Positions 46,914-59,146 of a DNA stretch of 64,000 bases are shown one piece after another. The stretch comes from Forficula auricularia (Eukaryota; Arthropoda; Insecta; Dermaptera; Forficulidae). How positions within the stretch are numbered: position 1 is the stretch's first letter; each line of letters begins with the position of its first letter. The DNA is taken from positions 14,689,486-14,753,485 of the forward strand of contig JALMQS010000070.1 in assembly GCA_024734495.1 (NCBI GenBank), in the 5' to 3' direction. The position numbers and the translations under genes are program-made. The notes below the pieces were generated by a model. The model was not told the origin of the DNA. It did no database searches and was given only the letters and a program-made list of their open reading frames with translations.

Positions 46914-47650
46914 ATCTAGAAGGTTTTAGTCGAAACTCAGAAACTTATAAACAAAAACAATACATCCACCAAAACAAAAATTCCAAAATAAATTTAGATT
47001 TTTTTTAAGTCTGCTTTATAGTAATATTTTTTTTTTTTTATAATATGTATAATTCCTTTCGAATTGTGAGAAATAAATATAATATGTATTAGGAAGTTCT
47101 AAAAAATAATAATAAAATGTTATGTACGTAAATATAATTGCAGTATTACTAGTAACAATCACTAATATTTTAGTCTTGTAAATAATTGTCATTTGCAATA
47201 TGTGAGGGTTAAGGTAATAATCATCGTAGAAATTTCAGCATAGGATTTCGAAAAAAATATAATATAGACATTAGTCATATGTATGATGAAAATTATACTC
47301 TAATTTCAACAAAATTGACCAAACAGTATTCGGGATAGAAAATTTTTAATTTGAGTTAACTGCTTTAGGGTAAAGGTAATATCACTCAAAAAAATAAAAA
47401 AAAAAATGGTAAATTACAAGTTACTAAAAAAGCTGTCAGTCAAATTGAAAACAAAATAACAATAAAGGAAATGATTACAATACCCAGAAGGTAATAATAT
47501 CAAGACCGCCTGATAAACGTACATACTGATAGTATATCACTCAAAAATCAAGATATTTTATTTAAAAAATTTCATATGATATCGCCTTCAGAAATTAAGT
47601 ATACCTGAGGGTGGTCAATCCCTACCTCACTGATATAAGATTTAATCAAA

Positions 47651-47705
47651 GCAGTGTCGTACCTAGGGGGGGGGTGCGGTCTGCACTGGGTGGGACATAT
47701 TTTGG
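47651..47705 (+). mobile_element. truncated copy of the 60521 hAT MITE
   Basis: CAGTGTCGTACCTAGG, then GTGCGGTCTGCACTGGG and GGGACATATTTTGGG, parallel to the left end of 60521..60934. Confidence 0.6.
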
Positions 47706-47758
47706 GTATATCCATACGGTATTGACTCCATGAAAAACAATATTTATAATTAAAAAAA

Positions 47759-47797
47759 GGCTGATGATGAAGACCAAGTCTTCGAAACTATAGTCTC
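47759..47797 (+). ncRNA. hammerhead ribozyme motif, family D
   Basis: CTGATGA, extra T, helix II GAAGAC/GTCTTC, GAAA, CTA/TAG, GTC. Helix I is weak (GG/TC). Confidence 0.6.
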
Positions 47798-49146
47798 AAA
47801 CAAATAAATAATATATATATACAGATATATCATCTCGATATATATGTGTGTATGTTTATTTGCATCAAGCAGAGGACAACCGCTTTGTTTCTCTTTGTGA
47901 TTTAAATATATTGTTGGGACACGCCCAATACAAGGCCCCGCTTGAGTTTCCCCTCTTCGAATGCATATTTTTTCGAAACCCTAAACATAAATTTCTATTT
48001 TGGTTTTATTACCTTAAAATCGATGTTAACACGGGTTCAAGTTCGCGTAATAAAGATTCCTTTATATTAGTTTTTTAATTGCAGTAACGCCTTAATTAAA
48101 TGTGATTTTAAACTGCATTTAGCGAGCAAAAACTTCCCTGGCCTTTCAATGCGTGTATATACTTGTTAACAAACTTTTGTTAACATCGATATTAAACTTC
48201 GCGTAATAATGGCTTTTGATTTATTTTAAGTTTTAATTGCAAGTGAAAAATGTGCCTTGTTGTCGACAATAGATTCATGAAAATATATTCGTTGGAGTTA
48301 GCGAATAAAGAGTTTATTTAAATAATATTTAAAAATGAAATGAAAAATAAAACAACGAATTCAAATAAATAATTTGCCTGAATATATAAATATAGTATAT
48401 CGACAATTATTCACAGGACGAAATATTTCTGACAATAGAGATTGTTAATTTTTTTTTATATATATATGTTGCAGTAAAAACCCGTTTTTAGTAAAAACCT
48501 ACCTTTATGGCAACTCAGAGTTTACGATTAAATTTTACGTAATTTTTCTAACCGATATCAACAAACAAAGAATAATTGACCTATCAATGAGAAGTGTTTT
48601 TGACTGCGCTTTATTTGAAAAAGATATTTTACTACGAGACTAATGCCGATTATGCTATACAAAATCGTGGAGTCTTAAATCTGACCAAGAGAAAAAAAGA
48701 TGCGTGATTCATACTGCATCCAACGTGCGTTTTAGCGGAGAGCCTGCTAGACATTCGGATGGATCACCCATCCGATGATCCATCCGAATGTCTAGCGGGC
48801 TATACGCAAAATGACGTTGGATTGTAGCTAAGTGGATCACATCTTTTTTCTCTCCTGGTCCAGATTTAAGACTCCACTGACTTTAATAGCATAATCCGCA
48901 ATAGTCTCGTGATAAAATATCTTTTTCAAATAAAGCGCGGTCAAAACACTTCTCATTGATAGGTCAATTGTTCTTTGTTATATCAGTTTGAAAAATTATA
49001 AAAATTTATTTAAGATCATTATTTCAAGTTAGAAATATATAAGTTCAAATATTATTTTCACTCAATATTTGACAAAAATTCCCTACAGTTGATTTGTGAT
49101 TGAATCAAATGTAGAAAACATTCGGTTTTCTAAGCATATGCCTAGA

Positions 49147-49947
49147 GCAGTGATTCTCAACCACTGTGCCGCGGCACTTTTGTGTGCCGCCAAATTTTAG
49201 AAATGAAACAATAAAAATTATTTTCTATGTACTTTTATCTAATGAGTTATTATTTTTTCCAGTTTAGTCATTCAGATCACATAATTTAATGTAAAACTAA
49301 ATAAATAAGCTTTAAAAATATCTTCAAAAATTTATATTTTGATAGGTTCGTAATCCATTTGTGATAACGGATACGTCTGTATATGAATTAACTTCGAATG
49401 AAGATGAAGAACTAATTTCGCTTTTTAATAATCGAGATTTAATTTCAAAACATTCGGAAGAGTCAATTAATTCATTTTGGATTAAGATTAGATGCGATTA
49501 CCCCATAAGAGCCAAACAAGCTTTAAAATTATTATTACAATTTTCTACATCTTATTATTTGTGGGAATTCGGATTTTCAGCATTAACCAATATAAAAACG
49601 AAAAAAAGATAGAGATTTTTAAATGTAGATGACGAAATGAGAGTGGCATTATCATTTTTACGACCAAATATAAACCAAATTATCAAAAATCATCAAGTTC
49701 AAATTTTGCATTAAATCTATTCTTATAATTAATTTGTAATTAATAACTCAATAAACATTATGTTGTCTTTGTAGTACATATTATTTTATTTTACATTGAA
49801 AATTATTATCATAAACTATTTTACACAGTAACACAGTGTATTATTGTTAAGTAAAATTCTTTTAAACTTATCTTATTGTTAGTGTGCCGCCAAATTTTGA
49901 AATTGTTAAAAGTGTGCCGCAATAAAAAAAAGATTGAAAACCACTGG
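49147..49947 (+). mobile_element. hAT element with transposase remnant
   Basis: Ends are CAGTGATTCTCAACCACTG and GAAAACCACTG. Flanks GCCTAGAG and GTCTAGAA match at 6 of 8 bases. Subterminal GTGCCGCGGCACTTTTG and GTGTGCCGCC blocks mark the same family as 59216..60071. Confidence 0.75.
49343..49714 (+). pseudogene. hAT transposase C-terminal fragment
   Basis: The frame reads VRNPFVI, DEELISLFNNRDLIS, SFWIKIRCDYPIRAKQALKL, then TSYYLWEFGFSALTNIKTKKR, an in-frame TAG (49610), and VDDEMRVALSFLRPNI. This matches the C-terminus (dimerisation region) of ZBED-type hAT transposases. The catalytic N-terminal and central parts are absent and one stop interrupts the rest. Confidence 0.82.
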
Positions 49948-50465
49948 TCTAGAATCTTCATTTTCGACCTTCCGCCTCACTTCGCGTATCTATTTCCAAA
50001 AAATTTTAAACGAAAATGTCAAAAATGAGAAGAAAAGTTGTAAAGTATGTAATTTTTGACATTTTCGTTTAAAATTTTTGAAAATAAACATACGAAATGA
50101 GGCGGAAGGTCGAAAATGAAGATTCTAGACCTTTGAACCAACCTCAACCAACATCAGTAAACTCTAGTTGCCATAAAGGTATTCAGCGAAACGCGTTTTT
50201 AGTAAAAAACGGGTTTTTACTCCAACATATATATATAAATGAGTTTAAAACAAAAGAAAATTATTCGAGATTTGAAGTTAGGATGTATACGTGTATGTAT
50301 GATTAACAAAATATATTACATAAAATCAATGCCAAAATTTCATTGTTCAAGGCTAGATTTTCAGATTATATGAATGTTATAATATATATAAATATTAAAT
50401 GTTGAATTTTATACATACCTATATTAATATTTAAATTGATATTATAATGTATCAATAATATATTA

Positions 50466-50695
50466 TTGAAGGAGACAATAAAAGAGTGTGTCTTCTGCTG
50501 GAATTATAAATTTTATTTATTTATAACGAGACTATAGTTTCGAGGGCTTTACTCTTCATCAGTCTATTACAATTAATTCCCGTGAATCAATTGTAATAGA
50601 CTGATGAAAGAAGCCTCAAACTATAGTCTGGTTATAAATAAATAAAATTTATAATTCCAGCAGAAGACACACTCTTTTATTGTCTCCTTCAATAT
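50466..50695. mobile_element. foldback element, hammerhead family D
   Basis: GAAGGAGACAATAAAAGAGT ... mirrored by ACTCTTTTATTGTCTCCTTC. A minus hammerhead is at 50528..50564 and the plus partner at about 50600..50635 is eroded. The right end leads into GCTACTCTCGGC, the module seen next to other D copies. Confidence 0.72.
50528..50564 (-). ncRNA. hammerhead ribozyme motif, family D (weak helix II)
   Basis: CTGATGA, extra A, helix II reduced to GAG/CTC, GAAA, CTA/TAG, GTC, TC. Gene-sense strand of PXK. Confidence 0.5.
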
Positions 50696-51353
50696 ATAAA
50701 AATTCTGCTACTCTCGGCACAAAAATTATATTAAACAGGGTGTTTGAAATGACTTCATACATAAAATAATTAAATAAAAAAAATATTTTTGCCGAGAGTA
50801 GCAAATTACTTCAATATTTAAAGAATAATTCAAAGAGTGCGTCTTTTACTTGTCAAAACTATACAAAACTTACATTAATTTAATTATTGTCATTTTTTCA
50901 GTATAGTAGTAGATTTTTGAATATGTTTTATTGATTTTGTGTAATTTATTTTGTTAATGATAAATATTCTATAATTTTTAGGAAAAGAAATTGTCAATTT
51001 TAATAATAATAATTCTATTTGGGTAAATAAAATAATCTAATTCTCTCTCAATAATAAAATGATTTCACTGAGTGTTTAAAAGATTTCTCAACCATCTATA
51101 GTATAAATAAATAAATAAAAATCTTTTATCAAAATAATATCTATCTCTGTACAGGTTTCAAGTATTGATAGATCGATCAAATCAAATTGCATGGGATGAG
51201 ATAGTGAGAATCGATAAGTTACGAAAATTCGCTGTTGTTTCTAGCTATATTTAATAAGACTTAAAAAGGCTGCAAAATTAGGAGCCGAATCTTAATAGGA
51301 AATAATAAATATAGACATTTATTTGATTCAATGATAAATTTTAACATAATTAA

Positions 51354-52077
51354 GGTAGTTGTTCCGCTAAATGGGTTTTCTTAGGATTTTTTTGAAATTT
51401 AGACAGATTATTATTTAAATACTTCTGCATCGATTGGTGGTAAAACGAAATTTATGAACAATATATTTCCGGAGATATTAAATTCCAAATATAGTTTTTC
51501 AGACTTATACATTGCACTATACGGGATATGGGAAAATTTACATACATATTTAATTATAATTAAGAAACCCTTCTTACCATTTTTATAAAAAACTAAAGCA
51601 AAATTAAACAATAACCAATACATGTTTTAAGACAATTTTGATTCATAGTTACAACACAGTTTCTGAGATATTAATGAATAAATAATGAAAAATGTATCAA
51701 AAAAAATTTACACTAAAAACAATTTGGCAACAGCGCATTTATTTAACCAATGAAAGATGTATAAAGCGCGCATGCGCTAGATTTTTTCAAAATTATATTC
51801 ATAAGGTGTAACGGAGGCGTTGATTAGATTTGTTAAAAAATAACGAAACGATTTTTATAGAAATAAATCGACCTTTAAAATGTATTTTATCTGTCATTTT
51901 AATATAAAAATATTCAATCTCTTACAATGGTGCCAGATTTGTCAAACGAGCACGGGATTGGCTAGAATCGGTACATAAACAGCAAAAAGTTTTGGGCTTA
52001 TGAATTATGAATCCTTATTGTCTGTTCTATATAATCTAGCATTAACTTTTTGCTAGTATTGTCGCGAAACAACTATC
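51354..52077. mobile_element. TTAA-flanked MITE family T1
   Basis: TTAA on both sides. Ends are GGTAGTTGTTCCG and CGCGAAACAACTATC. Length is 724 bp. Same inner order as 54430..55159. Confidence 0.78.
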
Positions 52078-53239
52078 TTAATAGAAAATCATAAATATAG
52101 ATATTTATTTGATTCAATGATAAATTTTAACATAATTAACAAGTAAAATTTAAGTTGATTTTCTTATATGGGCCGTGGAGATGACAGAAAAAAGATTATT
52201 TTTATACAGGGTGTTAATAAAATGTGGGCCGCTCATTATCGAAATGATCCTAAAAGTTTATATTAACGTTATATGTATGCCCATCTTTCAGTCTGTGTTT
52301 AAAAAAAACCTATTATCTCAAGTAGAGATTATAGTAATATTTTTTAATGAAGAATAACTCTCAGTATCAACATTTCCTGTAAAGAAAAAAGAATGTGAAA
52401 TTTATCATTATCAAATTTCAAACTGGCGGCCATTTTAATCTAGTATTTATTAATTTCTCAATCCCTCTAGAAATGCACTTGTACTTAGGGATTAAGAAGA
52501 AGTTCATCTTGAATCGATAACTATAAATAAATATTAATTTATATTGATTAACATAAAAAAATTGAACAGAAAATGGTATTAGATTTTTTCTATTTATACC
52601 ATAGGTGGTTTTCTCCAAAAAAAATAAAAGCTTAAACATAAAAAGATACGAATGGTTAATTTTAAATGAATTTAAAAACTAATGGTGCTCAATTTCACTG
52701 CATGGTTTAAAGTTACTCATGACATAATTTCTACAATTTTTATAGATTATGGGAAATAAGAACAATTTTTAAATCTATTTTCATTCAAAAAGCATTTTTA
52801 GATTTAGTTTTTCAATATTTCTAATGATTAAAAATAAAAATAAATGTGCAAAGTTCCTTTTAAATAAAATATATTAAAAATAAATAAATAAAAATCTTTG
52901 TTTTATTTACTTATTTATTTCTTTTTGTAAACCACATGTATAGCAGGAAACAATATAAATTTATTTAAGGTACCTATGTATATGAATTCAATATTTAATA
53001 AAAAGATTTTTCTTGACGAGAGTAGCAGAGTAGTTAATTTTAAAATCAATGAGAGTGTCCTCAGCTTGATGCAAATAAATATATACTTATCGATATATAA
53101 ATGAACATATAATTTTATTTGAGAATTAAAACATACGGCTTATTCGTGAGAAAGACCGCCTAATAGAGAAAAAACTAGAAGATGAATAAAGGGTGTGTAG
53201 TTTCACAGTGAATGAAATAAAACTCAAAGAGGTTTATAC

Positions 53240-53282
53240 AAACTCAATATATTTCGGATTATTAGTCCATCATCAGGAGTTT
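53240..53282 (-). ncRNA. hammerhead ribozyme motif, family A
   Basis: AAACTC/GAGTTT helix I, CTGATGA, extra T, GGA/TCC, GAAA, TA/TA, U-U. PXK-sense strand. Confidence 0.72.
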
Positions 53283-53309
53283 ACAAGTTAATACTGAGTA
53301 TTAACTTGT

Positions 53310-53352
53310 AAACTCCTGATGATGGACTAATAATCCGAAATATATTGAGTTT
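53310..53352 (+). ncRNA. hammerhead ribozyme motif, family A
   Basis: Exact mirror of the motif at 53240..53282. Confidence 0.72.
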
Positions 53353-53772
53353 GTATAAACCTCTTTGAGTTTTATTTCATTCACTGTGAAACTACACACC
53401 CTTTACTCTATTAATTAACATCATGTTTCACCTAAAACCTATACCACTTTCCATAAGTAAAACTAGAAGATGAAGGCCAATACTATAGTCTCTAACAAAT
53501 AAAATTTTATAAATATACATAATATATATTCATTTATATATAAATAGGTAAGGTTTATTTGCATCAAGCAGAGAAGACCCTCTGTGATTTTCTCTTGAAA
53601 ATATTATTATAAATTTATAGTGGTTGCAATACAGGGTAATTTATAAAAATATATCATTCATGAAAATTTCAATTTACTTGTAACTAAATAAATGAGTAAA
53701 TTTAAATTTTACCCATTATCTTTGATCTTTTATTTCTTTCTAGTTAATTAATTTTAGGATATAAATACTAAC

Positions 53773-54024
53773 TGAGTTCCGGCGGACAAGAATCGGGCAA
53801 TTGGTTACAGGTCGCTGACTGGAGAGGCTGTCCGAAGGCCATTTCATATAACACGTGGCCAAAAGAGTAAGCGTCAACTGCCTCGAGGGATATCGAAACC
53901 CGTTTTAATTGTACAATATATGGCCTGTAGAATGTTGGTAATCCAAATAGAGAATTTTCAAGATCAGTCAATCGTATTCGTCGATTTTTTTCATCCAAAA
54001 TTAAATTACCAGTATGGAGATGGC
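53773..54024 (-). CDS. PXK: PXK exon (pseudokinase catalytic and activation region)
   Basis: 252-base exon between the acceptor TTTTTTCCAG and the donor GTTAGT. It completes YPYG, then reads HLHTGNLILDE, RIRLTDLENSLFGLP, and EAVDAYSFGHVLYEMAFGQP. This is the subdomain VIb-IX region of the PXK family. The catalytic loop that would be HRDxxxxN in an active kinase is GHLHTGN, so the proton-acceptor Asp is absent. The DFG position is DLEN. Both changes are typical of PXK, which is regarded as a pseudokinase. The donor GTTAGT is weaker than GTAAGT, but the phase (1) matches the next exon. Confidence 0.95.
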
Positions 54025-54429
54025 CTGGAAAAAACATTGTAGAAAAATTATTATTATTTATTTTTTCAAGAGGAAATCAATGATGATGATTTTGATGCAC
54101 ATAAACATAGTTATATATAAAATTTTATAAGAATTTTTTTTATTGATTGTTTTGTAATTAAAATGAATAAAAATCTTTTAAAAAAACAATTTTCAAAACG
54201 TTTAATAAATCAGACATTTATTTCGGGAGAATTTCTCCTTTATCAATGCAATTTTTCAAGTGAAATGTATAACAACATAGCCTATATTCAAAATATTTAA
54301 TTTCTTTATGTTGTTTTCTAAACCATAGAGAAAGCAACTTATTTTCTTTTTTTTACTTGAAAAATTGCACTGATAAAGGGAAAAATTTTCCCGAAATGTT
54401 TATTAATCATATTGAAGTTTGTTTTTTAA

Positions 54430-55159
54430 GGTAGTTGTTCCGCCAAATGGGTTTTCTTAGGGTTTTTTGAAATTTAGACAGATTATTATTTAAATACTTC
54501 TGCATCGATTGGTGGCAAAACGAAATTGATGAACAATATAGTTCCGGAGATATTAAATTCCAAATATAGAGTTTTTCAGACTCTTATACATTGCACTATA
54601 CGGGATATCGGAAAATTTACATACATATTTAATTATAATTAAGAAACCCTTCTTAACATTTTTATAAAAAACTAAAGCAAAATTAAACAATAACCAATAC
54701 ATATTTTAAGACAATTTTGATTCATAGTTACAACACAGTTTCTGAGATAATAATGAATAAATAATGAAAAATGTATCAAAAAAAATTTACACTAAAAACA
54801 ATTTGGCAACAGCGCATTTATTTAACCATCGAAAGATGTATAAAGCGCGCATGCGCTAGATTTTTAAAAATTATAATTTTCATAAGGTGTAACGTAGGCG
54901 TTGATTAGATTTGTTAAAAAATAACGAAACGATTTTTATAGAAATAAATCGACTTTTAAAATGTATTTTGTCTGTCATTTCTATGATAAAAATATTCAAT
55001 CTCTTACAATGGTGCCAGATTTGTCAAACGAGCACGGGATTGGCTAGAATCGGTACATAAACAGTAAAAAGTTTTGGGCTTATGAATTATGAATCCTTAT
55101 TGTCTGTTCTATATAATCTAGCATTAACTTTTTGCTAGTATTGTCGCGAAACAACTACC
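54430..55159. mobile_element. TTAA-flanked MITE family T1
   Basis: TTAA at 54426..54429 and 55160..55163. Ends are GGTAGTTGTTCCG and GTCGCGAAACAACTACC. Length is 730 bp. Closely similar to 51354..52077. Confidence 0.8.
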
Positions 55160-56202
55160 TTAAAAGATTTGTATTTATTATAAAATTTTATATATAAACC
55201 TTTATATTTTCATTTATGTATATGGGTGAATGTTTATTTGCATCAAGTAGAGGACACCCTCTTGATTTCTACTTGAAGATCAACTACTCACTCTGTTGTC
55301 GAGAATAACATATTTAATTTTTAAAGGGCTATTTCTAATAAGAATGCGTCCTCTGATTTAGGTGATTAAGTATATATAGGGAGATTCAAACTTAACAAAA
55401 ATTAGGAAATTATTATTATTATAAAAAAAGCAGACAACTGCGATTGTGACCAGCATACCTAGGGTGAGTGTGTATAATAAATAAATATGTATATTAGAAG
55501 AATTAACAGATTCTTATTTGAACCTTATTTATGAAACTTTAACTGAGAGAACATCAATTATTGCATAGTATTAATAAGAAACTAGTACTTTAGCGAAATA
55601 CCGATTTAATATTAAAGTAAGACTAACGATTACCCTATGGTTGATTGACATACGATGTTATTTAAGATAGATAATAGACTTGAGTCGTTGAATTTTTTAT
55701 GTATATACAAGGAAAAACAATTATCACTCAAAAAAATACTTGGAATATCAAAGTTGTTCTAAATTGTCATTTATAAATAGTGAATGAACATTTTTGTACA
55801 ATTTTTTTAATAATTTTATTTTTAAGTTCAATGATTTGGAAATCCCGTTAGAAACAAAAATTCTGAAAAAATATGTTCTATGAAGCCCTTATAAGAAGTT
55901 ATTTTAAAGTTAAGTAGATTTTAAAAAATTCATCCTTATTTTACTTAATGAAATATATAAAGGGATGTGATAAAAATATTTTTATCATCAACCCTAGAAA
56001 TAATTCGACCCATGTCAAAATAATCACCCGATTAAAATGTTAATACAATTGGTGATTTCAGAAAAAATAAATACATATAACTTGTAAATTTCAAGTATAT
56101 AAACTTCAATGCTATGACAGACAAGTAGACATTGTAGTGACACAAATAGGACTCCTTTTCGTTTATACGGAACCCTAAAAAGAGCAAAATTTCGTTATTT
56201 AA

Positions 56203-56733
56203 GCAGGTTCTTTCGCGACAATACACACAAAAAGTTATTAGCCTCGTAACCACACTATAAATATGAACGGGACTAAAATTTTAGGTTATGTTTTTTTAAC
56301 GTGACTGTACCACTCACACTAAAAATTTCTATATGGCCACACATACTTGCCGGATCGTTTCCAAGCCATTGTGCTTATATTCCCTCCAATAGAAATAATC
56401 GCCCAAATATGTTTTTTTTTTATCAATCAATACTACGTGGTAAATAATTTCAATTTTTTTTTTAAGTTACTCTGAATATATTATTCTAACAAATATTAAT
56501 TTTTCATCAAGATGGTGAAAGTCCTTCAATGAAAAATATAAAATAATGATCATTTTCCCACCCTTTCCCTATCTACCATATATAAAAAAATGTCATTTTT
56601 AATTGCAATTATTTCATGTTTGGTGTGGTAAATCGTCTTCAAATTTTAACAGTATGTTTATTATGCTTTTAATGACTTATATTCCAAGTTTCAAAGACTT
56701 CATGAAAATTTTTGCATTTGTGAAAGAACTACC
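56203..56733. mobile_element. TTAA-flanked MITE family T2
   Basis: Ends GCAGGTTCTTTCGCGACAA and TTTGTGAAAGAACTACC between TTAA copies. Length is 531 bp. Confidence 0.75.
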
Positions 56734-57039
56734 TTAATTTCTCAAATCTGTAAAGTAAATAGAAGCTATATGTTTGTAATATAAAAAAAATATGTAATAT
56801 GGACATCTTATGACTACCATACAGCTGCTCTCCCCAGTATATTAAAATTATTTGCCCAATATTTTCACAAGTTTCTAAAGAATAGCTGTGTAAAATTTGA
56901 TCCAAATTGGACAAAGGGTTCAAATTTTTAACTCTCTAATTTTTGGTTCGATCAATCAAAATTTAATTAGCTCTTAATCTCAATATTAAATATCTAAATA
57001 TAAAATTTAGTTTTGATACCTTTATTGGGTTATTTAGAT

Positions 57040-57430
57040 AATTAAAGTTGTTATAGGGAAATAAGGACTATATTTTTTATGCATATAATTTATATTTTAT
57101 TGCCAACGTTTCGTCAACCTTGTTGACCTCTTCAGGGCTCAAATAGTTAACTTCCCTGCATATTTGTCATTTTTATAATGATTATTTCTTAGTAAACATA
57201 TCAAAGAAAAAAAATTTTCATTCTGATTGATGTTGACTTGCCTTGATATGTTTACTAAGAAAGAATAATTATAAAAATGACAAATATGCAGGAAAGTTAA
57301 CTATTTGAGCCCTGAAGAAGTCAACAAAGTTGACGAAACATGGAAATGAAATATAAATTATCTGCATAAAAAATATAGTACTTATTTCCCTATAACAACT
57401 TTAATAATTTAATCGATGGACATAATTAAT
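57040..57430. mobile_element. foldback element, hammerhead family F
   Basis: The left arm GTTGTTATAGGGAAATAAGG is mirrored by CTTATTTCCCTATAACAAC, around a hairpin with TTAACTTCCCTGCATATTTG. The left ribozyme is intact and the right one (57312..) reads GAAACATGG. Confidence 0.75.
57102..57138 (-). ncRNA. hammerhead ribozyme motif, family F
   Basis: GCC/GGC helix I, CTGAAGA, extra G, helix II GTCAAC/GTTGAC, GAAA, C/G, U-U. PXK-sense strand. Confidence 0.7.
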
Positions 57431-57905
57431 CAAAATTAATAAAAAAAAGTTATTTAGATAGTGCGTTTAGAAAAGTTGGTAACACCAATACTATTTAACA
57501 GACATTTTGACAAAATAATTAATATCTCTTAAAATAAAAAATTTTCAACGTTTAATATAAGTTTTATTGTAGACCGAAACACCGTGAATTCGTTCAATTT
57601 TTTAATCAAAATAATTTTACCCGTTTTTGAGATATTTTAAAAATAAGAACCAAAAAAATACTTTTTTCATGTATGATTACAATAGTTCATCATACTCCTA
57701 CATGGTAAAATAATAACAATGAGTGAATGTGTGTATAATGTATATTAGAGGATCTCTAAGGGAATAATAATTTTTTTAATTTTTTTTCAATTCTTTATGG
57801 TGTGTTTCTTTTGTTATCAACTAATGTATTATTGTTTGTATTTGGTCCACACGCATACACTTGTATTATTTCGCTCTAAAAAATATAATCTGTGAATCAA
57901 CAGGT

Positions 57906-57945
57906 GCTGAAGAAGGACTGTTCCGTCCGAAACCTTTGCAGCGCA
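57906..57945 (+). repeat. hammerhead-like core, degenerate
   Basis: CTGAAGA, A, GGAC/GTCC, GAAA, then CCTTTGCAG in place of CG-U-H, so no valid cleavage site. Confidence 0.4.
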
Positions 57946-58089
57946 AACGTACACCATATTAAATACACATAAAAAAACTACACCAAATAGTTTTCTTCTA
58001 ATCTAACATCTGTTATAAATTTTTCCGAAACACCTCAAATTTCACACAAACCACAATTATATTAATATATTTAACTAAACGGATCTTAC

Positions 58090-58333
58090 CATAAGGATAG
58101 CCTTTTTCTTGTAAAAACAGTAAAGTTTCCAAAATTTGACAACCATAAAATGCAATCTCTGATAATGAAAAATTTCTTGTTTGCCTCGGGTTAGCATATT
58201 TATTAAGAAAGGGAGCCTTGGGCTTAGCTAAGCAAAGCAGATCTCGTACGCTGCCAGACGGATGGAAAGTTTTCACCGTGAAGCCACCTGCCTCATTGCA
58301 AGAGACAAACTCAACTGGTACAACGCCGGGATG
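58090..58333 (-). CDS. PXK: PXK exon (N-lobe and hinge of pseudokinase)
   Basis: 244-base exon after the acceptor TGATTTTAG, with donor GTAAGATC. It begins HPGVVPVEFVSCNEAGGF and continues TVKTFHPSGSVRDLL, KPKAPFLNKYANP and QILETLLFLQEKGYPYG. The pattern G.L.DL...KPK.PFL.KY.NP and Y.C/RQILE.L.FL..KG.PYG is diagnostic for the PXK kinase-like domain. It starts in phase 0 and ends on the first base of a Gly codon that the next exon completes. There is no Lys/Glu pair of a canonical ATP site in the part visible here. Confidence 0.95.
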
Positions 58334-58460
58334 CTAAAATCAAAAACAAATTAACAAATTAAAAATTTATATTATCATTTCCGTATATAATTTGTATTAA
58401 TTTGAATGTTTATAATAGAAAAATAAGGACAAGTTTTTATGTCTGACTTTTTTATTTATC

Positions 58461-58499
58461 AACCAACGTTTCGTCGACTTTGCCGACTTCTTCAGGGCC
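58461..58499 (-). ncRNA. hammerhead ribozyme motif, family F, near PXK acceptor
   Basis: CTGAAGA, extra A, helix II GTCGGC/GTCGAC, GAAA, C/G, U-U, helix I CC/GG plus two GU pairs. It lies in the sense strand of PXK about 130 nt before the 3' splice site at 58334. An eroded inverted partner (GAAACGTTGGCTGATAAAT) is at about 58706. Confidence 0.68.
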
Positions 58500-59146
58500 T
58501 CAAATAGTCATGTCACACATTCGTCTAAATTTTTTTGTTATCTTCGTTACCTTTGAAGACCATCAGAACACAAATTTCAAAAAATATTTGGCACATTCAC
58601 AAAAACAATTTTTCTTTCTTTCCTTTTTATATTAACAATTACATTAGATTTAAAACAGAAATAACATATATAGAATGAGGCAACACTTTTTTATTTTTTT
58701 TAAACGAAACGTTGGCTGATAAATAAAAAAGTCACAGATAAAAACTTGTCTTTATTTTCCTATTATAAACTTTCTTAATTATATTTATTTGACATTTTAT
58801 TTTAGACTTTTTTATATATTACTTTATTAGATAGGATACTATAAACGTTTTAAATTAGAAATTTGGTGTTGAATGAGGCTCTTGATTTTTTTTTATTTGA
58901 TTTATTTAAATAAATATTATGTTTTAGTATTAGTTGGTTATTTCTTATTACAAGCTTTGATAAAAATACAAATTATAATGTGTTAACTGTGGAAAAGGAA
59001 TGAATTTCTGCATAAAAAATTGTACTATATTATGAAAAACCAGAGTGAGTTTTCTTTTCTTTTCTTATTTTGTCTCTTTGTATCTTGAAATATGACATGT
59101 GATTGTTAAATTTCTTGACTGTAATTAAGATTATGTTTCCCTTGTA

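Larger units (their letters stand above)
48468..50229. mobile_element. 1.76-kb element with about 65-bp terminal inverted repeats
   Basis: The left end TGTTGCAGTAAAAACCCG ... CCTTTATGGCAACTC is mirrored by GTTGCCATAAAGG ... CGGGTTTTTACTCCAACA. Inside are a diverged R2 palindrome (48531..49135), a hAT element (49147..49947) and a short palindrome (about 49955..50128, CGACCTTCCGCCTCA). Confidence 0.65.
53190..53430. mobile_element. foldback element, hammerhead family A
   Basis: AAAGGGTGTGTAGTTTCACA mirrored by TGTGAAACTACACACCCTTT. The arms are about 110 bp around ACTGAGT. Both strands keep the ribozyme. Confidence 0.82.
42911..53772 (-). other. PXK intron of 10.9 kb
   Basis: Contains a Harbinger-type MITE (43087..43294), hammerhead elements near 43690, 44889, 47759, 50528 and 53240..53352, a hAT-type element (46218..46913), a 1.76-kb TIR element (48468..50229) that hosts a hAT transposase remnant, and a TTAA-flanked MITE (51354..52077). 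Stretches 43300..43680, 43830..44880, 44945..45690, 46930..47650 and 52085..53000 are AT-rich with no recognisable gene. Confidence 0.8.
54025..58089 (-). other. PXK intron of 4.1 kb
   Basis: Holds an eroded foldback (about 54150..54420), two TTAA-flanked MITEs (54430..55159, 56203..56733), a diverged copy of the abundant repeat (about 56895..57715) interrupted by a hammerhead foldback (about 57040..57430), and a degenerate hammerhead on the opposite strand (57906..57945). Stretch 55320..56150 shows nothing I can identify. Confidence 0.75.
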
